Shown: positions 16,080 through 25,199, numbered from the stretch's first letter. The stretch: 64,000 nucleotides of DNA from Marinithermofilum abyssi (GCF_014641195.1 NZ_BMHQ01000002.1:124001-188000); one strand, 5' to 3'. A program made the numbers and translations. The notes: generated by a model not told the origin, from the sequence alone.

Positions 16080-16775
16080 CGCTTCTTCTTCAATCATCTT
16101 TTTCAGCGCCTCATAATCAAAAACGTCCTTTACCGGTTTTCCGTTGATAAATACCGTCGGTACGGAGGTCACATTCAGTTTGCGAGCAATCTCCTTGTCC
16201 TTGTCGACTGCCTTGAGATCGGCCTGACTCTCCAGATCTTCTTTCAACTTCTTGACATCGATACCGGGAACCTCTTTTTTGGCCAACTGGATTAATAATT
16301 CCGGCGTGGCCCACCGTTGCTGTTCCGGTCCTTGGTTACGGTAAACTGTAGAGTAAAACTTCCAGAATGCTTCGGGATTCTGCCGGTACACCGCCTCTCC
16401 TGCCAAGGCCGCGGTCACCGAATCATCCCCGATAAAGGGATTGTTGATAAAATACATGCTCGCTTTTCCCTGGTCGATAAAGTCTTTTTTCAAACGGGGA
16501 AATACCTGTGCTTCAAAACGTTTGCAGACCGGACACTTGTAATCACCAAACTCCACAATTTTTACCGGGGCATTTTTATCTCCGAGGACCGGCTGATTTT
16601 CATAATCAAACTGGTCCGTATCCACTTCATCACCGCCGACTGCCGCCTGGATGACAGCAAATAGGCCCAATGCTACAGCCACACCCAGGATTGTAAATAC
16701 TACCAAGTTTTGCATCCGCTGCGAACGGGCGATTTTCTGTTGATTGACGCTCGCCTTCTTCCTTTTTTTCCCCAT
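16065..16775 (-). CDS. bdbD: DsbA-family thiol-disulfide oxidase BdbD
   Basis: A 236-residue membrane-anchored thioredoxin-fold protein. A basic N-terminus (KKRKKASVNQQKIARSQR) and one hydrophobic helix at about 24-46 place the catalytic domain outside the membrane. The active site is C81-P-V-C84 in FGDYKCPVCKRF. The cis-proline loop is VTSVPTVFINGKPV, and the insertion helical domain lies between. It introduces disulfides into exported proteins and is reoxidised by BdbC, encoded next on the strand. In Bacillus such pairs support competence and secreted-protein folding. Length is normal and ATG at 16775 is supported by GGAGG upstream. Confidence 0.9.
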   Translation of the reverse strand: MGKKRKKASVNQQKIARSQRMQNLVVFTILGVAVALGLFAVIQAAVGGDEVDTDQFDYENQPVLGDKNAPVKIVEFGDYKCPVCKRFEAQVFPRLKKDFIDQGKASMYFINNPFIGDDSVTAALAGEAVYRQNPEAFWKFYSTVYRNQGPEQQRWATPELLIQLAKKEVPGIDVKKLKEDLESQADLKAVDKDKEIARKLNVTSVPTVFINGKPVKDVFDYEALKKMIEEEAKKAR

Positions 16776-16928
16776 CGGAATCCTCCCTCTCTCTATCGCA
16801 AATGGACGATGGAAACAAATTCATGATAACCTGGTTGTCCCATGTTTTCAATTGACGAAATCAGCCAATATAACGAATGGAAATCATTGCATCCCGTCAA
16901 AAGGCTTGCTTCTTTTTCGATTTTGTGA

Positions 16929-16963
16929 TAAAAAAGACTGCTGACAAGGCTTGCCAGCAGTCG
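16929..16963 (-). terminator. Terminator of the symporter gene
   Basis: Minus-strand GACTGCTG/CAGCAGTC stem (arms at 16936-16943 and 16955-16962) is followed by TTTTTT. A second weaker hairpin (CGGGAA/TTCCCG, about 16968-16991) lies closer to the stop codon. Confidence 0.8.
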
Positions 16964-17004
16964 GTTCGGGAAACCGGAAGAGGGTTCCCGGATTTTCTTT
17001 TTTA

Positions 17005-18270
17005 TCAGGAAGCTTGCTTAAACTCTTGCAGATAACTTTCCGCTTGTTTCGAGTTGTATTCGCCTTCCCATTTGGAGACAACAATGGCGGCCAGGGAGTT
17101 CCCCACCACGTTGACGGCCGTCCGGCCCATGTCCAGAATGCGGTCGATCCCAGCGATGAAGGCCAAACCTTCCACCGGCAGGCCCACCGATCCGAGGGTG
17201 GCCAACAAAACGACGAAGGAGACGCCCGGCACACCTGCAATCCCTTTAGATGTAACCATCAGCACCAGAACCAGCGTCACCTGTTCGCCGATGGACATGT
17301 CAATGCCGTACATTTGTGCGATAAAGATCGCTGCGATTGCCTGATACAGTGTGGAACCGTCCAGGTTGAAAGAGTACCCGGTCGGAATCACGAACGAGGT
17401 GATCGCTTTCGGGCAGCCGAATCGCTCCATTTTTTCCATCAAACGCGGCAGCACGGTTTCCGAGCTGGCAGTAGAAAAAGCGAGCAACAGTTCATCCTTC
17501 AGGATTTGCAGGATGTGGAACAGATTGACGCCGACAATTTTTGCGGTAATACCCAAGATCACCAACACAAAGAACACCATTGCCCCGTAAACCACCAGCA
17601 CCAGCTTCAACAGCGGGAGCAACGACTCCACCCCGAATTTGGACACGGTTACACCGATCAAAGCGAAAACGCCGAAAGGGGCAAATTTCATAATCTGGTT
17701 GGTCACGTAAAACATGGCGTCAGCCGTTCCCTGGAAGAAACGAAGGACGGGTTTGCCTCGTTCTCCAATAGCAGCCACACCCAAGCCGAAAATGACCGAG
17801 AAGAAGATAATGGGCAACATGTCTCCATTGCTCATGGATTCAAACAAGTTCTCCGGCACCATGTTGACAAAAGTATCGACAAAGCCATGGTTGCTGACTT
17901 CTTTACTGGTATCCACAAAGCTGGAGATATCCGATTTGCTGAGAGACTTTGTATTAAGACCCGATCCCGGGTGAAATCCGTTGGCAAAAAGCAGTCCAAC
18001 GATAATGGCAATCGTCGTAATGATCTCGAAGTACAGGATCGTTTTTCCGCCGAGCTTTCCGATCTTTTTCACATCGCCGACACCGGCTACACCAACGATC
18101 AAACTGGAGATAACGATCGGAATAACGATCATTTTAATGAGACGAATAAAAATGTCTCCGATGGGCTGCAAAAACTTTTCAACGGCCGGGTTGCCGTAAA
18201 AGACGGCTCCCACCGCAATACCCAGTATCAAACCGATAACAATCTGCCAACCAAGTCCAATTCTCTTCAT
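17005..18270 (-). CDS. Dicarboxylate/glutamate:cation symporter (DAACS family)
   Basis: A 421-residue transporter of the GltP/DctP type that imports C4-dicarboxylates or glutamate/aspartate with protons or sodium. Visible hallmarks are the serine-rich motif AFSTASSETVLPRLMEKM of re-entrant loop HP1, the PTGYSFNLDGSTLYQ motif of TM7, and GVPGVSFVVLLATL of HP2. Eight or more hydrophobic segments are present. The ATG at 18270 is preferred over 18288 because AGAGGTG lies 5-6 nt upstream. It is monocistronic. Substrate choice between dicarboxylate and glutamate cannot be made from sequence. Confidence 0.9.
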   Translation of the reverse strand: MKRIGLGWQIVIGLILGIAVGAVFYGNPAVEKFLQPIGDIFIRLIKMIVIPIVISSLIVGVAGVGDVKKIGKLGGKTILYFEIITTIAIIVGLLFANGFHPGSGLNTKSLSKSDISSFVDTSKEVSNHGFVDTFVNMVPENLFESMSNGDMLPIIFFSVIFGLGVAAIGERGKPVLRFFQGTADAMFYVTNQIMKFAPFGVFALIGVTVSKFGVESLLPLLKLVLVVYGAMVFFVLVILGITAKIVGVNLFHILQILKDELLLAFSTASSETVLPRLMEKMERFGCPKAITSFVIPTGYSFNLDGSTLYQAIAAIFIAQMYGIDMSIGEQVTLVLVLMVTSKGIAGVPGVSFVVLLATLGSVGLPVEGLAFIAGIDRILDMGRTAVNVVGNSLAAIVVSKWEGEYNSKQAESYLQEFKQAS

Positions 18271-18548
18271 CAACTCACCTCTCATCATGATTTTGTCGTA
18301 TCCAGCTAGGCTGGTTTATCAGTAGTAATCTGAATATTTCTTTGTTTATAAGGTTCGGCGCGCCAATATAACCAACATGGACTAGTTTAAATGAACATGT
18401 ATTCATTTTCAATGGATGAAATCCCCAATATTAGGTGAAAAAATATCCAATTCGGCTTGGATAATGGAGATCACCCGCTCGCTTCCCGCGTACATCCGCT
18501 CTGTCTCCGGTCCCTCGATTCCTCTATAATGAAATCGGTGATGCGTAA

Positions 18549-19499
18549 ATGTCAAAAAAACATACAGGATACAGCAAGTGGATAACATATATCGTGCCGG
18601 AAGCCTGGAGCCGGCGGAGTGTGAAGGAAGTACTTCAGGGCCCTCTGCAGCTGTCCAACCGCATGATCAACCGCTTGACCCGATCCCGGGGAATCCGGCT
18701 CAATGGAAAAATGCCCTGGTTGGACCGGCAGGTCAAAGCGGGCGATCAACTGAAGGTCGCAGTCCGGCCTCGAGAGAGGGCTGACCTTACAGCGGAACCT
18801 GTTCCCTTTGATACCGTCTATGAAGATAAAGATTTGCTGGTGGTGAACAAACCGCCGGGAATCAAAGTACATCCCGTGAAACCCGGTGAGACCGGTACCC
18901 TGTCCCACGGCATTTTGTATCAATGGAAGCAAGCCGGTTGGGAAGGCAAAGTGAGGCCGGTCCATCGACTGGACCGGTACACTTCCGGGCTGCTCCTGGT
19001 TGCGAAGTACGCCTATATCCATCAGCTGTTGGACAAAGAGTTGCGCCAGCATCGCATCAAACGTACATATATCACTGTAACGACAGGCAAATGGACGGAT
19101 CGACACCCCGCCGAAGGAACCATCGATGCACCGATTGTCCGCAGCCCCGGTCATCCTTTGCGCAGAACGGTATCCGACAAGGGAGATCCGGCAATCACCC
19201 ACTACCGGGTGATCAGCGAATCGAATACAGCCACTGCTTTGGAGGTCCGCCTGGAAACAGGACGCACCCACCAGATCCGGGTTCACTTCGCCCATATGGG
19301 GTTCCCTTTGTTGGGTGATCGGTTGTACGGCGGAGATCTTTCAGCCATCTCCCGCCAGGCGTTGCATGCCCGCCGCTTGACATTTTCCCATCCGCTGCGG
19401 GAAGAAACACTGACAGTGGAAGCCCCTTTGCCGGAAGATATGGAGAAGTTGGTGAGGAAACATCATTTGACTATAAAAGAAAAACGCCGATCTCCCTGA
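18549..19499 (+). CDS. RluA-family RNA pseudouridine synthase
   Basis: A 316-residue pseudouridine synthase. An S4-like N-terminal region (about 20-75, with SVKEVLQGPLQLSNRMINRL) precedes the catalytic domain, which has VVNKPPGIKVHP, the active-site motif HRLDRYTSGLLLVAK with catalytic D142, and RLETGRTHQIRVHFAHMGFP. This arrangement resembles RluD/YjbO/YhcT-type enzymes acting on 23S rRNA or tRNA uridines; the exact target is unknown. The stop codon lies inside the terminator hairpin. Confidence 0.9.
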   Translation: MSKKHTGYSKWITYIVPEAWSRRSVKEVLQGPLQLSNRMINRLTRSRGIRLNGKMPWLDRQVKAGDQLKVAVRPRERADLTAEPVPFDTVYEDKDLLVVNKPPGIKVHPVKPGETGTLSHGILYQWKQAGWEGKVRPVHRLDRYTSGLLLVAKYAYIHQLLDKELRQHRIKRTYITVTTGKWTDRHPAEGTIDAPIVRSPGHPLRRTVSDKGDPAITHYRVISESNTATALEVRLETGRTHQIRVHFAHMGFPLLGDRLYGGDLSAISRQALHARRLTFSHPLREETLTVEAPLPEDMEKLVRKHHLTIKEKRRSP

Positions 19500-19522
19500 A
19501 ATAGCAAGGTTTCGGCGTTTTT
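19482..19522 (+). terminator. Terminator after the pseudouridine synthase gene
   Basis: AAACGCCGA (19482-19490) pairs with TCGGCGTTT (19512-19520), followed by T residues; the stop codon is in the loop. Confidence 0.75.
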
Positions 19523-19558
19523 AGGGATAAGTATGATACATCCCAATCTTAAGCAAAA

Positions 19559-19894
19559 TCAGTCCGCTTCCGTTCGAAAATGAAGATGCAATCCCGCAGG
19601 TCGGGTGCTCGTATCGATAGAGATCCAGCCTCGATCTGCACACTTCTTCAAAGCTTTGTCGATCTCGGCCTTGGTGAGTCCAGCATCCTTCACCCAATCT
19701 TTCTCGGTGATCCGCATCGTCTTCTTTCCTGTTTCCCCTAAATGGAGATAACGGCGGATCAGGTAGCCCATCAACTTGATCTCGGCCTTGGTAACGGACT
19801 TGGCGTTTAATACGTGCAAAAAGTAAAATTCCATCGCTTCTACCCGATCCGGAGACATCGCCGCCAATGTCTGTGGCCGTCGTCCGTAGCGCAT
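19559..19894 (-). CDS. Winged-helix-like hypothetical protein
   Basis: A 111-residue basic-acidic helical protein. The segment ITEKDWVKDAGLTKAEIDKA followed by LKKCADRGWISIDTS resembles a helix-turn-helix and wing as in MarR/replication-initiator-like winged helices. No named family is recognised. The ATG at 19894 is preferred over 19942 because GAGG lies 9 nt upstream and the longer frame would start inside the promoter; TATACT is visible about 25-30 nt upstream as a -10 element. Possibly a DNA-binding regulator, by inference. Confidence 0.5.
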   Translation of the reverse strand: MRYGRRPQTLAAMSPDRVEAMEFYFLHVLNAKSVTKAEIKLMGYLIRRYLHLGETGKKTMRITEKDWVKDAGLTKAEIDKALKKCADRGWISIDTSTRPAGLHLHFRTEAD

Positions 19895-19928
19895 ATGGTT
19901 TTTCCTCGGCTGCGGGAACAGTATACCA

Positions 19929-19954
19929 CAAAAAAAGAGCATCTCAGATGCTCT
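19929..19954 (-). terminator. Terminator after yunC
   Basis: A palindromic AGAGCATCT/AGATGCTCT stem (19936-19944 and 19946-19954) is followed on the minus strand by a run of seven or eight T residues. Confidence 0.75.
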
Positions 19955-19985
19955 CAGCAGTGTCCAGCCATATAGGATAAGCAGA

Positions 19986-20288
19986 TCACAGCATCTTCAG
20001 AATCGCTTCTTTTCCCGGTATGCCGGGTTGAATCCCCAGCTGTTCAGCAGCGAGAGTCACTGATTCCAAAGGCGCCTCCAGCAACTCCTCCAGGGTGCGT
20101 ACACCGACAGCCCGGCCGGCCACAATCCCCCGGTCGGCCAACTTTTCATTTAACAGCGCTACATCCAATGCTCCGCACATAATGTACCCCTTCTCCGTCG
20201 CGACGGCCAACAGATTGGTTTTGGGTAACACCACATGGATGCCCACTACCGAACGGCCCTCCACCTCAAGCGGTATGAGCTGGATCAC
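19986..20288 (-). CDS. yunC: DUF1805 protein YunC
   Basis: A 100-residue DUF1805 protein. It shows the conserved VVGIHVVLPKTNLLAVATEK and GYIMCGALDVALLNEKL segments and a VRTLEELLEAPL tail. The family is small, cytosolic and uncharacterised. In Bacillus it neighbours YunD, as here (DUF6154-like, yunD and yunE lie upstream on the same strand). ATG at 20288 with GGAGGG upstream. Confidence 0.85.
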   Translation of the reverse strand: MIQLIPLEVEGRSVVGIHVVLPKTNLLAVATEKGYIMCGALDVALLNEKLADRGIVAGRAVGVRTLEELLEAPLESVTLAAEQLGIQPGIPGKEAILKML

Positions 20289-20437
20289 GTTTTCACCCTC
20301 CCATGCCCTCTCTAGCGTACCTAATACCCTATGAACATCGAGCGGGAAGGGTGTGGGTCGGTACCATGAAGATCCGGTTGAAAAGAAGGATGATCAGTAC
20401 AATAAGAGCCGGAGTCTCCGGTACCATCCCTTTCCGG

Positions 20438-20695
20438 TTAATGGTATCGGGGTCGGCTGAGTGCCGATTCCCACTCCGCCAGTTTGCCCTCCTGGGCCAT
20501 TTTGAGTTTGAGCATCTCCACCAGATAGACACCCATCATTTGCAAAACTTCTTCGTCATCCATTTCTTCGATCAACTGCATAATATCCTCGCGGGATTGT
20601 TCCTCGAGAATGCTGAGCACGATCGAAACGGCGTTTTCTTCATCTTCATCCAGCTGGTTGCGGTAGAGTGAATAGAGGTCGTCAACAAAACGCAT
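20438..20695 (-). CDS. Small acidic conserved protein (DUF6154-like)
   Basis: An 85-residue acidic helical protein (FVDDLYSLYRNQLDEDEENA, IMQLIEEMDDEEVLQMMGVY). It looks like the small Bacillota family annotated DUF6154, but I am recalling that from composition and length. No motif suggests an activity. ATG 20695 follows AAAGGAGG. It sits between yunD and yunC on the same strand, with gaps of about 150 bp on either side. Confidence 0.6.
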   Translation of the reverse strand: MRFVDDLYSLYRNQLDEDEENAVSIVLSILEEQSREDIMQLIEEMDDEEVLQMMGVYLVEMLKLKMAQEGKLAEWESALSRPRYH

Positions 20696-20841
20696 CCGGA
20701 AATCCTCCTTTACTTGAAGCTATTCTAACGTAAGTACCCGGGGTTGAGAAGAAAAAACAACATAGATTTTTTCACCTGTCCATACGGTTCCCATGAATGG
20801 GTCTAACCATGATGTTTTTTCTTCTGTCTGCAATAGGAGGG

Positions 20842-22281
20842 TTATCCGTTCCACTGTCTCCATCGCGTACGATAAGCAAGGGCAACCGATTCGGGCTGGC
20901 CCAGATGCCAAGCCAAGACATTTCGCAAAAACTCGGGTAAAAAATAGCGGAGATCGGTCCCGTTTTGTACCTCCGGGTATCCGATACCAAAGGTAAACAT
21001 ATCGATGGAAGCCACACTGTAAACCGCTTCATCCTCCATGACTTTCCCTTCGATGGTCACCTCGCGCACTTGTTGTCCGGCGACACCTGTCGGCTCGTAG
21101 ACGACCTCCATCCCGGCCACATTCAACATTCCCAGCCGTTTTCCGCGGAATCCGAACCCCTTGATTTCCATTTGTTGCACCTCCGGTTGGAGGGAGGTTT
21201 CCAACAAAGCGCGAATCTGCCTTCCCTTCAGGTTGATCCGGCACGGATTGATCGGATGGGGACAAATCTCATGCAGCCGCCCGAGGGAAACCGGCCCCGC
21301 ATCCAACCCATCCAACAACTGTCCCGCATTGACCAACGCGATATCCGCTTTTACCCATGCCCGGAGTCCGTCCGCCAAAAAATTTCCCAAAGGCGATTCG
21401 TGATACCAATCGATCGGCAAAGGTTGATCCAGTTGGCTGATCGGCTGTTTCAAATACAACTCCGCTTGATAGCGGGATCGGGCAATCTGCTCCTCCAACC
21501 CTCGATCCGGCACTTCGGCAGCCATAGCAAATACCCCGGCCTCCATTTTCTTGATACGCCGGGTTTCAGCATCCCAATCCAAAACAACTTCCCCAGCATA
21601 CTGGCCAAACTTGCCTGCGGCCGCCACCAGTGTATCCCCGATACGTTCCGGCTCTTTCAACAAATGATGCGTATGCCCTCCCAGAATGACATCAATCCCT
21701 GGTATTTCCTTTGCCAAACGCCGATCATTGGGCAGTCCCAAGTGGGATAATACCACGATGACATCCACTTCTTTGCGAAGCCGGGGTACCTCCAGCGCCA
21801 ATACATCCCAAGGGTCTTTCACGTGCCACCCCAACAACCGGTAAAACTCGGGAAAAGGAATCGTGACACCCAAAAATCCCAGTCTGCATTCATCAGTATC
21901 CACTATGGTCCAAGGCCGGATCCATTCGGGACGGCTTCCCTCCAGCTCCTCCACATTGGTCGCCAATACGGAAAAAGGAGACTCTCTGTACAGCCGGTTC
22001 AGTTCTTCTTTGGAAAACGTGAGCAATTCATTGTTCCCCAAGGTAATCAGTCGGTAACCCGTTGCTTCCAAAACGCCATAATTCGCCAAACCGCCGGTCC
22101 CTTCCGTCTCCTTGCGGACACGATCCATATGATCCCCCACATCCGCCAGGATGGACGTTTCTCCCCGGGCTTCGGCCTCCGCTTGACGCCGTTTGACCCA
22201 GGTGCAGATTCGGGGCATCTGTTCGAAATGGCTATGTATGTCATTGGTGTGCAGAATACGGACCCGTTTGCGACTCTTCAC
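20842..22281 (-). CDS. yunD: Metallophosphatase/5'-nucleotidase YunD
   Basis: A 479-residue cytosolic member of the bifunctional 5'-nucleotidase/UDP-sugar hydrolase family. The N-terminal dinuclear metallophosphoesterase domain shows RILHTNDIHSHFEQ, ADVGDHMDR, LGNNE, VLSHLG and ILGGHTHH. The C-terminal nucleotidase substrate domain starts near residue 280 and contains SPLGNFLADGLRAW. There is no signal peptide, unlike the classical secreted 5'-nucleotidases, which is typical of YunD. GTG at 22281 is preferred over the ATG at 22287 because GGAGGAGG would be too close to the ATG. It is 17 bp downstream of yunE. Confidence 0.85.
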   Translation of the reverse strand: MKSRKRVRILHTNDIHSHFEQMPRICTWVKRRQAEAEARGETSILADVGDHMDRVRKETEGTGGLANYGVLEATGYRLITLGNNELLTFSKEELNRLYRESPFSVLATNVEELEGSRPEWIRPWTIVDTDECRLGFLGVTIPFPEFYRLLGWHVKDPWDVLALEVPRLRKEVDVIVVLSHLGLPNDRRLAKEIPGIDVILGGHTHHLLKEPERIGDTLVAAAGKFGQYAGEVVLDWDAETRRIKKMEAGVFAMAAEVPDRGLEEQIARSRYQAELYLKQPISQLDQPLPIDWYHESPLGNFLADGLRAWVKADIALVNAGQLLDGLDAGPVSLGRLHEICPHPINPCRINLKGRQIRALLETSLQPEVQQMEIKGFGFRGKRLGMLNVAGMEVVYEPTGVAGQQVREVTIEGKVMEDEAVYSVASIDMFTFGIGYPEVQNGTDLRYFLPEFLRNVLAWHLGQPESVALAYRTRWRQWNG

Positions 22282-22298
22282 AACCATCCTCCTCCGGA

Positions 22299-23117
22299 TC
22301 AGGACAAGCCTTCGATAATCATCCGAACGGCTACGGTGATAATGGCCAAGCGCAATGCGATCAGCAGCGCATTACTGCTCAACCGGCTGGAAATCAACGC
22401 ACCCAAATGCCCCCCGAACCACGCTCCCGGCGCGATGAATAAAACCGCCTGCCAGTCGATATTGCCTTGAAACCAATGGGTGAAAAAACCGGCCACCGAA
22501 GAGAGAAAGATGACAAACATAGACGTAGCAGTAGCCACATGGGCGGGAAACTGAAACATCAGCACCATCATCGGCACCAAAAGCGCCCCTCCGCCAATCC
22601 CAAACAATCCGGAAATAGTTCCCACCACAAAAGAAACGATCAGGGCAATGGGACGATGATACCCGTATTCGTATACATTCCCTTCCCGATCAGTAAACTC
22701 CCGCTTGACACTCCACTTCACAGAGTGTCCTTTCATTCTCTCCCGAAAAGTCAACAATGCGGAGATAACGATCATCAACACTCCAAAGCCGACATAAAAC
22801 ACACCCATATCGAAATAACGGGTCAGATAAGCTCCAAACATGGCTCCAGGCCCGCTTGCCAGAAAAAATACCCATCCGCTGTGAAAATCCACCCGCTTCT
22901 GTTTGCCGTAAGAAAGGGTGCTCGACAGCGCTGTCAGCACGACCAGCGCCAACGAGGTTCCCACTGCCACCTGCGGGGTGATATGGCTGAATTCCGGATA
23001 CAACGATGCCATCATCAACAGTGCGGGGACGGTGATAATACCCCCGCCCAATCCGACCAAACTTCCCACAGTCCCGGCCACCAAGCCCACCAGCAAAAGC
23101 AAAAGCCACTCCGCCAC
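22299..23117 (-). CDS. yunE: TSUP/TauE-SafE family permease YunE
   Basis: A 272-residue membrane protein of the TSUP (sulfite exporter TauE/SafE) family. The two half-repeats both carry the signature: GSLVGLGGGIITVPALLMM near the N-terminus and GTISGLFGIGGGALLVPMMV in the second half. Eight hydrophobic segments are apparent. Family members move sulfite, sulfoacetate or related C-S compounds; the substrate here is unknown. GTG at 23117 follows AAGGAGG. Tightly linked to yunD downstream. Confidence 0.85.
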   Translation of the reverse strand: MAEWLLLLLVGLVAGTVGSLVGLGGGIITVPALLMMASLYPEFSHITPQVAVGTSLALVVLTALSSTLSYGKQKRVDFHSGWVFFLASGPGAMFGAYLTRYFDMGVFYVGFGVLMIVISALLTFRERMKGHSVKWSVKREFTDREGNVYEYGYHRPIALIVSFVVGTISGLFGIGGGALLVPMMVLMFQFPAHVATATSMFVIFLSSVAGFFTHWFQGNIDWQAVLFIAPGAWFGGHLGALISSRLSSNALLIALRLAIITVAVRMIIEGLS

Positions 23118-23200
23118 TTGATGGTTCCTCCTTTATTTATACGGACTCAGTTCCGAAACACCCGATATTCTTTCATCTTATCAGAGTGAACAAATGAAAA

Positions 23201-23302
23201 GAAGAGCAGGCTCGTGCTCTTCCCGGATTGATGAAAACCCATATGATAGCTTTAACTCTTCGAGAAACTTTATCGGCAGACTCAGAAGAGCAGGCGCTCT
23301 TC
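23201..23302. repeat. Twin GAAGAGC hairpins
   Basis: Two similar hairpins, GAAGAGCA/TGCTCTTC (23201-23222) and GAAGAGC/GCTCTTC (23285-23302), lie 63 bp apart in the gap between yunE and the coiled-coil gene. Neither is followed by a clear T-tract. Confidence 0.5.
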
Positions 23303-23310
23303 CGGCTTCA

Positions 23311-23658
23311 CTAACTGTTTTTCAACGTGGCTTCCTGGATTTTTTTAACTAAATGGATCTCTTTTTCATTCAGTGCGGTTTTGACGATCAGGTGATTGAC
23401 CGACTCGGCTACCTCATGCAATTGTGTCTCCAAACCATCGATCTTTTTCTCCATCCGGCTAAAACCTACTTCCAAGCCTTCCAATCGCTTGTCCGTTCCC
23501 GCCATCCACTTTTCCATGCCGTTCATCCGCTGCTCCATGCCATCCATGCGTTGTTCCATCCTGTTCATTCGTTGCTCCATACCGTCTAGTTTGGCATGGG
23601 TAACTTGTTGCTCCTCAAGGATTCGATATAGAATGTCCCGGATTTCTTCCACCGCCAT
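23311..23658 (-). CDS. Coiled-coil protein with GMEQRMN heptads
   Basis: A 115-residue, almost entirely helical protein. Four near-perfect heptads (LDGMEQRMNRMEQRMDGMEQ and on to GMEKWM) lie at about residues 24-50, followed by further heptads (LEGLEVGFSRMEKKIDGLET). Such proteins form parallel or antiparallel coiled coils; no enzymatic motif is present. The start may be the ATG at 23658 or the GTG at 23661. It interrupts the yunE-yunF order seen in Bacillus. Repeat-driven expansion of the heptad is likely. Confidence 0.65.
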   Translation of the reverse strand: MAVEEIRDILYRILEEQQVTHAKLDGMEQRMNRMEQRMDGMEQRMNGMEKWMAGTDKRLEGLEVGFSRMEKKIDGLETQLHEVAESVNHLIVKTALNEKEIHLVKKIQEATLKNS

Positions 23659-23737
23659 CACCTATTCCTTATTTTAACATATCAGGTGTTTAGCGGACAT
23701 GGGCCTTTCGACTCAAATCGACAGTTTCTCTGCCCTA

Positions 23738-24598
23738 TTAAAATATCTCCAGCTGGCGCGGGGCCAGCCCCGCAAAAGTGATGCCCATCAGATCGGCCAA
23801 CTGCTTGGCATTGTCAGCAGCATCTCCCCGGGAGTTATTATTGAACAGCACGGTTACTTGTTTTGTCTGCTCCTTCATCCGACGTATGCGAGCCACCCAT
23901 TCCTGCAATTCCTCTGTGGTATACCGGTAAGCATAGCGAACATCCCGCCACTCGGCATCACTTCGTCCGGATTTGTTCCATCCCTCGGCATTGCGTCCGT
24001 GCAGGCGGACCATGGCCTGCTCCGGGTGCGATACTTCGGCCACGATCGGTACCGTACCGATTCCGGCATCCGGCTCGTCGCAGGCGACGTGAATCCATTT
24101 TTCCTCCTCCAAAAACCGCAGGGTGGCATCATGGTACCGGGTAGTAAACCAGGTCCGGTTGCGAAATTCTACCGCCAACGGCAAGTCGGGATAGCGTTCC
24201 CGGCAGCGGCGGATATAGGCCACATGTTTTTTGTTGCAGTCAAACCACGGCGGAAATTGAAACAGCACCGCTGTCAGCTTTCCTTTTACCACCATGGGCT
24301 GCAGAGATGCTTGGAATGCCCGAAACATCTCCTCCGCCGAAAGCTCCGGTGCTCCGTTGCGCCGTCCGTGACCCGTCATTTCCCGATACGCCTTGACAAC
24401 AAAGCGAAAACCTTCCGGTGTCTCCTCCACCCAACGGGCTATTCTTTCCGGCGGTTGGATGGCATGATAGGAGCTATCCACCTCCACCACCGGAAAATGC
24501 CCGGAATAGATGGCCAGTTTGTCGCCGGAAGCCGTACCCGCCGGGTACAAAGAGTCATGATCCCCCCAACCGCATACTCCTATTTGTATCGGATTCAT
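23738..24598 (-). CDS. yunF: DUF72 (UPF0759) protein YunF
   Basis: A 286-residue DUF72 protein with a TIM-barrel-like fold. Recognisable motifs are IQIGVCGWGDHDSLYP at the N-terminus, VEVDSSYHAIQPPERIARW, LTAVLFQFPPWF, LAVEFRNRTWF, and a C-terminal VTVLFNNNSRGDAADNA. The NNxxxGxAxxNA ending is typical of the family. The function is unknown. It is the same family as B. subtilis YunF, which supports the yun-block synteny. ATG at 24598 follows GGAGG. Confidence 0.85.
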   Translation of the reverse strand: MNPIQIGVCGWGDHDSLYPAGTASGDKLAIYSGHFPVVEVDSSYHAIQPPERIARWVEETPEGFRFVVKAYREMTGHGRRNGAPELSAEEMFRAFQASLQPMVVKGKLTAVLFQFPPWFDCNKKHVAYIRRCRERYPDLPLAVEFRNRTWFTTRYHDATLRFLEEEKWIHVACDEPDAGIGTVPIVAEVSHPEQAMVRLHGRNAEGWNKSGRSDAEWRDVRYAYRYTTEELQEWVARIRRMKEQTKQVTVLFNNNSRGDAADNAKQLADLMGITFAGLAPRQLEIF

Positions 24599-24764
24599 GA
24601 GAACCTCCTCACCGCTCGTTGTTTTCCCATTCTAGCACACAGAAAACTTACAGGCGGACACGAAGAAGAAAGACTTGCACCACCAGGAATTAACGGTACA
24701 ATAGTGATGAATCGTCACAGTACGGAAAGGATGTAAGATACGGAGCCTACAAGGGGGCCTGACT

Positions 24765-25199
24765 TTGACACCACCCCATATTTCGATTCATTCCCGGGTC
24801 ATCTCAGAGATTGAACATCATTGCCGAAAACAGCTTCCCCGAGAAGGATGCGGTATTTTGGCCGGGCAGGATTGTGAAATCACGCACTTTTTTCCGATAC
24901 CTAATCAGGATCAAAATCCCCGGTCTTTTTCCTTCGACCCGCAGGTTTTTGTTCACACACTGCGCCGCATGCGGGAGCTTCATTTGAGCTGGCTGGGGAT
25001 TTTGCATTCCCATCCGCGTACGGCTCCCTATCCTTCCCGCCGGGACATTCATCAATGGCAGTATCCCAATTTAACCAGTTGGATCCTGTCCTTGCACGGC
25101 AATCGCCCCGCATTATCCGCATTTTGGATACAAAACGGCCGAGTGATTCCTGTCTTATATCAAGTGATCGCCGACCGTACAAAAAACCAACGCAGCTGA
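24765..25199 (+). CDS. JAMM/MPN+ metallopeptidase (M67 family)
   Basis: A 144-residue single-domain JAMM protease-like protein. The zinc site is complete: E27 in REGCGILAG, then H81-S-H83 and D94 in HSHPRTAPYPSRRD, matching E...HxHP(x)6-7SxxD. Bacterial stand-alone members (Mec+/RadC-like) remove C-terminal extensions from ubiquitin-fold sulfur carriers or cleave isopeptide-like bonds. No ThiS/MoaD-like partner is visible nearby. TTG start at 24765 follows GGGGG. pncB starts 14 bp downstream, so the two are probably co-transcribed. Confidence 0.8.
   Translation: MTPPHISIHSRVISEIEHHCRKQLPREGCGILAGQDCEITHFFPIPNQDQNPRSFSFDPQVFVHTLRRMRELHLSWLGILHSHPRTAPYPSRRDIHQWQYPNLTSWILSLHGNRPALSAFWIQNGRVIPVLYQVIADRTKNQRS

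Noticed and set aside
17005-18309. Long open frames on the opposite strand of the symporter gene
   Set aside because: They are shadows of a high-GC gene; composition (His/Gln/Asn-rich) is unlike real proteins and no ribosome-binding site is present. The same holds for the long antisense frames over yunD, cobT, aceA, aceB and the RND gene.
23201-23302. CRISPR-like array at the twin hairpins
   Set aside because: Only two copies of a short palindrome are present and they are not identical; there is no regular repeat-spacer pattern and no cas gene. No CRISPR array was seen anywhere in the window.
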